A DNA stretch of 12,097 nt from Treponema sp. UBA4319 (GTDB lineage Bacteria; Spirochaetota; Spirochaetia; Treponematales; Treponemataceae). This document shows positions 7,303 through 12,097 of this stretch, in pieces; positions within the stretch are counted from its first letter, which is position 1; the number at the start of each line of letters is the position of its first letter. Position numbers and translations under genes: made by a program. The stretch covers positions 1 through 12,097 of the forward strand of contig DGUD01000197.1 in assembly GCA_002393865.1 (NCBI GenBank). The letters are read 5' to 3'. The notes beneath the pieces were generated by a model. That model did not search any database. It saw only the letters and a list, made by a program, of their open reading frames with translations, and had not been told where the DNA came from.

Positions 7303-7311
7303 AGTATAGCA
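7303..7311 (-). promoter_or_regulatory. Possible extended -10 directly before the SanA-like gene
   Basis: On the minus strand, TGCTATACT (7311-7303) matches an extended -10. The expected start point falls at or next to the ATG at 7296, which would give a leaderless or near-leaderless mRNA. There is no convincing -35. The AT-rich stretch at about 7350-7390 could hold an alternative promoter for this gene. Confidence 0.3.
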
Positions 7312-7373
7312 TAAACGGGCGCCGTATAACAGAGGAAATAAAAAAGGGAATCGAATTTTTTTTATAATAAATA

Positions 7374-7402
7374 TTGACATATAATATTATTTAATGTATA
7401 GT
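7374..7402 (+). promoter_or_regulatory. Near-consensus sigma-70 promoter of the PadR operon
   Basis: TTGACA (7374-7379), an exact 17-bp spacer and TATAGT (7397-7402, 5/6) form a strong promoter in a local AT-rich patch. The start is expected near 7409, leaving a leader of about 60 nt. The spacer contains a perfect 10-bp palindrome, ATAATATTAT (7381-7390). Confidence 0.75.
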
Positions 7403-7407
7403 ATAAG

Positions 7408-7425
7408 TGTAAGCACAATATTACA
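7408..7425 (+). promoter_or_regulatory. Candidate PadR operator at the transcription start
   Basis: The inverted repeat TGTAA-N8-TTACA covers the predicted start point of the operon. Characterised PadR proteins bind dyads of similar size (ATGT-N8-ACAT type), so this is a natural autoregulatory site. The similarity is close but not identical. Confidence 0.45.
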
Positions 7426-7470
7426 GAGGATTAAGGAGCTGTCGCACCTGAATCCTGCAAGGAGGTGCTG

Positions 7471-7791
7471 ATGCAGTTCAACACAGGCTCCGCGCTGCTC
7501 GATGCCGTTGTGCTCGCCGTAGTCTCAAAGGATGCGGAAGGAACATACGGCTACCGGATAACGCAGGACGTCAGACAGGCGCTGGACGTATCGGAAAGCG
7601 CCTTGTACCCGGTGCTCCGCCGCCTGCAGACGGCAGGGCTGCTGGAAACATACGACAGGGAATTTTCCGGGCGGAACAGGCGCTATTACCGGATTACCCC
7701 GCAGGGAGCGGCGGAGCTGGAAAGCAGCCGCCGCGAATGGCAAAGCTATTGCGCGAGCATAAGCAGTATTCTGTTAGGAGGAACGACATGA
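7471..7791 (+). CDS. PadR-family transcriptional regulator
   Basis: This 106-aa protein is a small PadR-type winged-helix repressor. It has the conserved GYRI segment (27-30), the recognition region SESALYPVLRRLQTAGLL (about 41-58) and the wing RRYYRITPQG (70-79), followed by a short C-terminal helix typical of the small subfamily. The ATG at 7471 is chosen over the GTG at 7465 because AAGGAGG (7459-7465) lies 5 nt before it and overlaps the GTG. Its stop overlaps the start of the next gene (ATGA). PadR genes of this type usually sit directly in front of HAAS-domain genes, as here, and repress their own operon. The inducer is unknown. Confidence 0.92.
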   Translation: MQFNTGSALLDAVVLAVVSKDAEGTYGYRITQDVRQALDVSESALYPVLRRLQTAGLLETYDREFSGRNRRYYRITPQGAAELESSRREWQSYCASISSILLGGTT

Positions 7792-8669
7792 CAAGACAGC
7801 AGTATCTTGCGGAACTGAAGCACGAGCTGTCAACGCTGCCCGTGGAGGAGCAGGAAGAAGCCCTTGAGTATTACCGCGGCTATTTTGAGGACGCGGACAA
7901 CGACGAGGAAGTGATGGCGGAATTCGGGACTCCGCAGCAGCTGGCGCAGACCATCAAGGACAAATTTGCGAGCGTTCCCGACATCGCGCAGCAGAAGAAC
8001 GAAGGCGCCAACGGAGAATCCAACACGTTCAGCAGCGGGGATGTACGCAGCCTGGACATATCGCTGGGCATTGCGGAAATCGTGATGGCAAAGGGAGAGA
8101 ATTTCAGCGTGTCCTACCGTGGCCTTTCCAGCGGGGACATCCGATACGGGCTCTCACCTTTCGGAACATTCACGGTGGAAAGCTCCCGGCTGCTCTCCGG
8201 CATCGACAAGTGGCGGCACGGCGATGCCAACAACCACCCGCGCATCCTCATCAAAATCCCTGAGCACACAAAGCTCGACCTGCTGCGTCTCCACATCGGT
8301 GCGGGCTCGTTCAGCGCAAAGGATGTAGACATAAGCTCCTCAAGAAGCTATATTGATGTGGGGGCAGGGAACATCGTCCTGAACCGGGTGAGCAGCGGCG
8401 CCGGGCAGCTGCACTGCGGCATGGGCAACATCAGCTACACCGGCACGTTCGCCGGGCAGGTGAACATAGACTGCGGCATGGGCAACGTGACGCTGAACCT
8501 TGACGGACGAGAGGAAGACTATTCGATTTCCGCCAAGGTGGGGCTCGGCCACGTGCGCATGAACGAGCAGCGCAAGGACGGCATCGGCACCATGCAGTGC
8601 ACGGAGCAGAAGCAGAACCATTTCTCAGTCAACTGCGGCATGGGCGCAGTGACTATAAAGATACACTAA
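7788..8669 (+). CDS. HAAS (DUF1700)-DUF4097 protein, no visible membrane segment
   Basis: This 293-aa protein begins with a HAAS/DUF1700 domain (about 1-62: helical, with QYLAELKHELSTLP and EFGTPQQLAQTI). After a short linker comes a DUF4097-type beta domain (about 82-293). The latter shows a repeated turn: GAGSF (171), GAGNI (192), CGMGNI (210), CGMGNV (229), GLGHV (252) and CGMGAV (283), spaced mostly 19-22 residues, as expected for stacked beta coils. DUF1700 proteins usually have membrane helices after the HAAS domain; here none is visible and there is no signal peptide, so the protein looks cytoplasmic. The start has AGGAGG 6 nt upstream and overlaps the PadR stop. It probably works with PadR and the downstream PspC protein in an envelope-stress type response. 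Its function is not demonstrated. Confidence 0.85.
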   Translation: MTRQQYLAELKHELSTLPVEEQEEALEYYRGYFEDADNDEEVMAEFGTPQQLAQTIKDKFASVPDIAQQKNEGANGESNTFSSGDVRSLDISLGIAEIVMAKGENFSVSYRGLSSGDIRYGLSPFGTFTVESSRLLSGIDKWRHGDANNHPRILIKIPEHTKLDLLRLHIGAGSFSAKDVDISSSRSYIDVGAGNIVLNRVSSGAGQLHCGMGNISYTGTFAGQVNIDCGMGNVTLNLDGREEDYSISAKVGLGHVRMNEQRKDGIGTMQCTEQKQNHFSVNCGMGAVTIKIH

Positions 8670-8683
8670 CGGAGGACAGGACT

Positions 8684-9001
8684 ATGGCAACAAAACGGCT
8701 GTATAAATCACAGGACAAGAAGCTCTGCGGCGTCTGCGGCGGAATTGCGGAATACCTTGGCATCGACCCGACGCTGATACGCCTTGCATGGGCAATCATC
8801 ACCTGCTGCACCGTGGGCACCGGGCTGGTCGCATACATCATCTGCGCGCTCATCATGTCCGACCGCCCCTCATCGGAGCCGGGCTGGGACAACATGAAGC
8901 GGGCAAACGAGTACACGGAGTCCGACAAGGAATTCAACAGCTATTTTGAGAAGGAAAAGAAAGAGAACAAGGAAAACAAAAGCAAGGAGGATGCCGAGTA
9001 A
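8684..9001 (+). CDS. PspC-domain membrane protein
   Basis: This 105-aa protein carries an N-terminal PspC domain (about 4-60) with the hallmark LCGVCGGIAEYLGIDPTLIRL, followed by one long hydrophobic segment (about 32-58). The tail (about 60-105) is highly charged, Lys/Glu-rich and likely cytoplasmic. PspC proteins sense or respond to membrane stress. The ATG is preceded by GGAGG with 8-nt spacing and lies 14 nt after the HAAS-DUF4097 stop, so it is the last gene of the PadR operon. A terminator follows at once. Confidence 0.9.
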   Translation: MATKRLYKSQDKKLCGVCGGIAEYLGIDPTLIRLAWAIITCCTVGTGLVAYIICALIMSDRPSSEPGWDNMKRANEYTESDKEFNSYFEKEKKENKENKSKEDAE

Positions 9002-9017
9002 CGCCCGGCAGGCATAC

Positions 9018-9054
9018 AAAAAGGGGCTGTCCCAAAGAGGGCAGCCCCTTTTTT
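9018..9054. terminator. Bidirectional intrinsic terminator between convergent genes
   Basis: GGGGCTGTCC (9023-9032) pairs with GGGCAGCCCC (9039-9048), including one G-U pair, to give a 10-bp stem with a small loop. A run of six T follows it on the plus strand, and a run of five A precedes it, giving a T run on the minus strand. It should end both the PadR operon and the convergent SPFH gene. Confidence 0.9.
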
Positions 9055-9117
9055 ATTGAGGAAGCGCCAGAACCGGGCGGCTTCTAAAAGCAGCCCGGAC
9101 GCGGCGGAAGGTACCGC

Positions 9118-10047
9118 TCAACGCGCCCCGGAAGACGCGGACGGAAGGTTCACGACGCCGCCTGCCGCAGTCAGCGGGATGTAAGTCGGCACGAGCTTTC
9201 CGTCCCACTTCTCGTAATACGCCATCTGCTCGTCATGCTGCCATTGCTCGCGCTGGATGGTCATGTTCTGCGATATTTTGGCGTTGTAGTAGGCGATACC
9301 GTCCGCCTCCGCCATCTTAGCCTCGGCCTCCTTCTGGGCCTTGATAAGCTCCGCCTCTGCGGTCAGCTCCGCGGCATCCTTTGAGGCCTGCGCCTCCGCG
9401 ACCTTCTTCTGCGCGTTCGTCTGGGTAAGCTTCAGATCCTGCTCAGCCTTCTTGACCTCCTGCGCACGGTTCGCGGTCTCCTTAATCTGCTTGTCAAAGT
9501 CGTCGCTCCAGTCCCAGTTGGTGATTGTGGTCTGGGAGATTGCGATGGGGTAGTCCACCATGCGGTCGAGCACCGCCTGAGCCACCTTGCCCGTCACTTC
9601 GTTCTGCTTCTCCACAAGGTCGTAGATGGAATACTGTCCCACGGTCTCCTTGAGGGATGCCTTTACGTTGTCGCGCATGGCGCTCTGTATGACGGAATCG
9701 TTCAGGTAGCGGGTCACGATGTCCATGATGCGGTTCTCGTCGTACACATAGCGAACCGCCACGGTGCTGCCGACCGTCTGCATGTCCTTGGTTATGGCGC
9801 CGTCGGCCCCGCAGGAAAAGGAGACCTCGTAGGTCTTGGGCTCAAGCCTGAACTTCCTGATGACGGTGACAAAAGGCGCGTGGAACGCCATGCCCGGCTG
9901 GAGCACGCCGCCTTCCACTTGGCCGAGCGTAACCTTGACGCCGCGCTCATTTGGCGAGATGACCGTATACGAATTGAGGACAACGATGAGGACTGCAAGG
10001 ACAATCACCACGGGAAGGATGATTTTGGAAAGATTCTTTGCTGACAT
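9118..10047 (-). CDS. SPFH/Band 7 (prohibitin-like) membrane protein
   Basis: This 309-aa protein has an N-terminal transmembrane anchor (about 8-26). It is followed by an SPFH domain (about 27-190, opening SPNERGVKVTLGQVEGGVLQPG) and a long Ala/Glu/Lys/Gln-rich coiled coil (about 190-265) typical of stomatin/prohibitin/HflC relatives. The C-terminal part ends with a Tyr- and Trp-rich piece (KWDGKLVPTYIP) seen in prohibitin-family bacterial proteins. Such proteins form large membrane rings or microdomains and often modulate membrane proteases, but no protease partner is in the window. The start at 10047 is chosen over upstream in-frame starts because it directly precedes the anchor and GGAG lies 9 nt before it. 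It has its own promoter. Confidence 0.9.
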   Translation of the reverse strand: MSAKNLSKIILPVVIVLAVLIVVLNSYTVISPNERGVKVTLGQVEGGVLQPGMAFHAPFVTVIRKFRLEPKTYEVSFSCGADGAITKDMQTVGSTVAVRYVYDENRIMDIVTRYLNDSVIQSAMRDNVKASLKETVGQYSIYDLVEKQNEVTGKVAQAVLDRMVDYPIAISQTTITNWDWSDDFDKQIKETANRAQEVKKAEQDLKLTQTNAQKKVAEAQASKDAAELTAEAELIKAQKEAEAKMAEADGIAYYNAKISQNMTIQREQWQHDEQMAYYEKWDGKLVPTYIPLTAAGGVVNLPSASSGAR

Positions 10048-10112
10048 AGGCAAACACTCCGTAAACAGATAATGGCGGCACATCAGCCGCATCCGGCAAC
10101 GCGAACAGCCCT

Positions 10113-10141
10113 ATTGTATACTGCCGCTCCGGCTCTGTCAA
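10113..10141 (-). promoter_or_regulatory. Near-consensus promoter of the SPFH gene
   Basis: On the minus strand a perfect -35 TTGACA (10141-10136), a 17-bp spacer and TACAAT (10118-10113, 5/6) are present. The start near 10106 gives a leader of about 60 nt to the ATG at 10047. It lies in the 125-bp gap after the transglutaminase-like gene, so the two genes can be expressed separately. Confidence 0.75.
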
Positions 10142-10172
10142 TGCAGGGCGCAGCGCAGACAGCCGGCTGACA

Positions 10173-11699
10173 CTATTCTACTTTGTAATACCATTGCCCG
10201 TAGAGGGTGCGGCCGTCGCGGGAGCCCATAACCTCCACAAGCTGCGCATCGTCCGGGACGGCGACCTCCAGCTCAAAGATGCCGGGCGTGCCGGTCTTGT
10301 TCATCATCGTGACGTTGCCGTCGATGTAGATTGCGCAGGAGACAAAATCCTTTGTCTCCACACAGAAGGTCTCCGTGCTGCCGGCCCGGACGCTGCCGCC
10401 CTGCGGCTGGACAATGCGGGTGCTCCGTGCAGACTCAAAGTCACGGTACTGCGACGGAAAGCGGTATACGCCCTCCCCGTAGCCCGCATAGCCATCCGCA
10501 GCCTGCACGTCAAAGGCGAGTATCTCCTCGTAACGGTCGGGCGAACAGTCCAGCAGCTTCAGGATTCTTTCCACCGCCCTGATACGGGAGAGCGCGAACA
10601 AGTCCTCCAGATAGTAGTAGCGGCCGAGCCTTCCGACCTTCTCGTAGGACTCGCGGAACAAATCCAGATCCTGCTGGGAGATTTTCTTTCCGGCAAGCAG
10701 GGCGGCGGCACGGGGCAAGAAATCGCCTTCGAATTCCTCCACAGAAAAATAGTTCTGGTAGCGCGCGGAGGAGCGCTCCCACGCGCTGAGCCTGAGCCTG
10801 TACACGCGGGCGTCCGGCACATCGACATCGACATACAGGCGGCCGGAAGACCTGCTGAGCCACGTGGCGTTGTCCACAGGCTCACGATGGGATTTCTCCA
10901 GCAGGCGGGGGTACACGGAGTAGTTTCCCTTGGAAGGAAGGGCAAGCTCGTAGCGCGCGGTGCCGTCAATGCTGTTGGCGTACAGGGGCGACTTGTCCTT
11001 GACGAGCCCGAAGCCCTTCTCGAAAAATTTGCCGGGGATGTACGGCTCGGCGACAAACTGCTCCTTGCTCACGAGCGGCGCGTAATACTGGTACTCGTCC
11101 TCCCCCGGCAGATGCGAGTACAGGAATTCGCGCGGGGTGCGGTACAGCCATTCCGTGCTGTATTCCTTGACAAAGTAGTCGGCGTCGCAATGCCCGGCGT
11201 CCCAGGTGACGTCGATGAGCTGCCAGCGCCCGCCCATGTTCACCGCGTTCCATGCATGGGTCATACGGCCGTCCACGTTCCCCTCGTAGCCGAAGCCCTT
11301 TGACCAGCCGGATATGCCGACGGCCTCTATACCTGCAAGGCGGCACATGCTGCACATGAGGTTCGTGTAGCCGGAGCAGACGGCCTTCCGCTTTTTGAGG
11401 ACGGCCGCGGGGCTCTGGTCGCGGGCATCCATGTAATTGTCCGTAAAGACCACGGTGTCGTAGGCGATGTTGTTGCATATCCAGTCGTGCAGAACCTTTA
11501 CCTTTGCGGCGGTGCCGGACACGCCGGACGTAAGGCTCGCCACCACAGCGGGCAGCGCCTCCTCCGGCTCCACAAAGACCTGCTCCATGAGCTGTTTCGG
11601 CACGGCGTTCACCCGCGGATCCATCGTGGCGGCAAAGCAGCCCGCCATGCACAGCGCCGCGCAGAGCAAAGCAGCGGCACGTCTTCTCATACCTTCCAT
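10173..11699 (-). CDS. Transglutaminase-like lipoprotein
   Basis: This 508-aa protein starts with a lipoprotein signal: a basic MEGMRRR head, a hydrophobic core and the lipobox MAGC with Cys21. It should be anchored in a membrane on its extracytoplasmic side. A transglutaminase-like domain (about 60-175) shows the papain-type triad as Cys108 (KAVCSGYTNLM), His148 (MTHAWNAV) and Asp163 (LIDVTWD). Bacterial members can be proteases, amidases or cross-linking enzymes. The middle (about 215-420) is not recognised. The last 80 residues or so look like a beta-sandwich (Ig-like) domain. The ATG at 11699 is supported by AAGGAGG 5 nt upstream; an upstream in-frame start at 11849 would run through the promoter and tandem repeats. 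A substrate in the cell wall or an exported protein is likely but not shown. Confidence 0.88.
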   Translation of the reverse strand: MEGMRRRAAALLCAALCMAGCFAATMDPRVNAVPKQLMEQVFVEPEEALPAVVASLTSGVSGTAAKVKVLHDWICNNIAYDTVVFTDNYMDARDQSPAAVLKKRKAVCSGYTNLMCSMCRLAGIEAVGISGWSKGFGYEGNVDGRMTHAWNAVNMGGRWQLIDVTWDAGHCDADYFVKEYSTEWLYRTPREFLYSHLPGEDEYQYYAPLVSKEQFVAEPYIPGKFFEKGFGLVKDKSPLYANSIDGTARYELALPSKGNYSVYPRLLEKSHREPVDNATWLSRSSGRLYVDVDVPDARVYRLRLSAWERSSARYQNYFSVEEFEGDFLPRAAALLAGKKISQQDLDLFRESYEKVGRLGRYYYLEDLFALSRIRAVERILKLLDCSPDRYEEILAFDVQAADGYAGYGEGVYRFPSQYRDFESARSTRIVQPQGGSVRAGSTETFCVETKDFVSCAIYIDGNVTMMNKTGTPGIFELEVAVPDDAQLVEVMGSRDGRTLYGQWYYKVE

Positions 11700-11736
11700 G
11701 GATTCCTCCTTGTCCAAAAGGGCACGGGCATGCATT

Positions 11737-11788
11737 CCCTCCCCGCCGGAATCAGATACCCGCTCCGGAATCAGATACCCTCCCCGCC
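11737..11788 (-). repeat. Two-copy 19-bp tandem repeat in the lipoprotein gene leader
   Basis: CCGGAATCAGATACCC occurs at 11746-11761 and again at 11765-11780 (period 19). The pair is framed by identical CCCTCCCCGCC blocks at 11737-11747 and 11778-11788. It begins at the predicted transcription start of the transglutaminase-like gene and lies between promoter and ribosome binding site. It could be a paired operator, an RNA-level control site, or a recent slippage duplication. Confidence 0.7.
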
Positions 11789-11792
11789 CTAA

Positions 11793-11821
11793 ATTGTAGC
11801 AAAGCCTGGCGGGGAATGCAA
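11793..11821 (-). promoter_or_regulatory. Likely promoter of the transglutaminase-like lipoprotein gene
   Basis: On the minus strand TACAAT (11798-11793, 5/6) lies 17 bp after TTGCAT (11821-11816, a weak 3/6 -35). The start near 11786 gives a leader of about 87 nt that includes the tandem repeat. The -10 hexamer is the same as that of the downstream SPFH promoter. Confidence 0.5.
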
Positions 11822-11869
11822 GCCACGGCTGCCGCCATGCATGCCGCATAAGAAAAAATGCTACGAAGC

Positions 11870-11945
11870 AAAGCGGAATTCAGTTTTGTGCGGGCGGGAA
11901 GGAAAAGACGGCCGGGAGCGGAACATAAAACTGATTCCCGCGCGC
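11870..11945 (-). repeat. Partial copy of the promoter-upstream repeat (copy C)
   Basis: The block GGGAGCGGAACATAAAACTGATTCCCG resembles the right-hand end of the repeat at 1740-1775 in the same orientation (split match GCGGAACA-AAAA-TGATT-CCG). TTTTGTG-GGGCGGGAAGG, just left of it, resembles the flank there. On the minus strand it lies about 75-140 bp upstream of a -10 element, much as at the Rhs tip. The match is short and visual, so chance similarity in GC-rich DNA is possible. Confidence 0.35.
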
Positions 11946-12097
11946 CCGCAGGGCTTCAGCATGAGATGTATTTTATCTGAATACGGACGCGGTATTGGTA
12001 AATCATGTAAACTGTTTTAAGATGAATTTCTTTTTTATGCTACAAAAGCCAAGGATTCAACATAAAAAATGCGCGGAAGCGGAAAAACGCCCGGGCT
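11946..12097. other. Gene-free right end of the window
   Basis: Together with 11700-11945 this makes a stretch of about 400 bp without a gene. This part becomes AT-rich after 11960. A weak plus-strand promoter-like pair, TTGGTA (11995-12000) and TAAGAT (12018-12023) with 17-bp spacing, points out of the window and could serve a gene to the right. The last ten bases, CGCCCGGGCT, also occur at 46-55 inside the left-edge repeat; this may be chance. I see no RNA gene or terminator. Confidence 0.3.

Noticed and set aside
6529..7314. Long plus-strand frame opposite the SanA-like gene
   Set aside because: The minus-strand protein shows clear DUF218 motifs; the plus-strand translation shows no family features and starts inside the post-operon hairpins.
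10194..11303. Long open frame on the plus strand opposite the transglutaminase-like gene
   Set aside because: It is an antisense shadow in GC-rich DNA; the minus-strand frame has a lipobox, catalytic triad and ribosome binding site, while this one has no recognisable domain.
11746..11780. Tandem units considered as a CRISPR array
   Set aside because: There are only two copies separated by 3 bp, with no spacers of usual length and no cas genes in the window.
12088..12097. CGCCCGGGCT at the right end matching 46-55 in the left-edge repeat, considered as an element boundary
   Set aside because: A ten-base GC palindrome-like match is easily due to chance in this composition, and the flanks do not clearly align before the window ends.

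Overview
The window is a bacterial chromosomal segment. It is GC-rich over most of its length, with one conspicuously AT-rich island at about 190-1440. The mixture of genes fits an anaerobic, host- or rumen-associated bacterium: a ferredoxin-type aldo/keto reductase, a heterodimeric ABC exporter, a PadR/HAAS/PspC module, an SPFH protein, a transglutaminase-like lipoprotein and an Rhs tip of the YHYAGNNPVRYVDPDG type. My best guess is a spirochaete of the genus Treponema. This is an inference from gene style and is not proven by anything in the window.

Left part (1-1870). A two-gene minus-strand unit encodes an orphan Rhs C-terminal tip (start about 1617, end 925), followed with an ATGA overlap by a secreted protein of unknown function (928-188). 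The tip has only the last Rhs repeat signature, then an AT-rich unknown domain of about 170 residues; there is no Rhs core in the window. It appears to have its own promoter (extended -10 TGTTATAAT) and ribosome binding site. The roughly 140-bp promoter region recurs as a diverged direct copy at the left edge of the window (1-170), and a partial copy lies near the right edge (about 11870-11945). The tip/partner pair therefore looks like a self-expressed toxin-type cassette bracketed by promoter-bearing repeats.

Middle-left part (1800-6513, plus strand). An operon encodes two half-size ABC exporter subunits, which together look like an asymmetric heterodimer with one degenerate ATP site, followed 20 bp later by an aldo/keto reductase with a C-terminal 2[4Fe-4S] domain. 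A likely promoter (TTGACA, 17 bp, CAGAAT) lies at 1800-1828.

Middle-right part (6628-9001). A minus-strand SanA/DUF218 envelope protein diverges from a plus-strand three-gene module: a PadR regulator, a HAAS-DUF4097 protein and a PspC-domain protein. The module has a near-consensus promoter and a PadR-like dyad at its start point, tight translational coupling, and a strong, probably bidirectional terminator at 9018-9054.

Right part (9118-12097, minus strand). An SPFH/prohibitin-type membrane protein has its own near-consensus promoter. Upstream of it is a transglutaminase-like lipoprotein whose presumed 5' leader contains a two-copy 19-bp tandem repeat. The last 276 bp after that promoter contain no gene I can support, only the partial repeat and a weak possible promoter.
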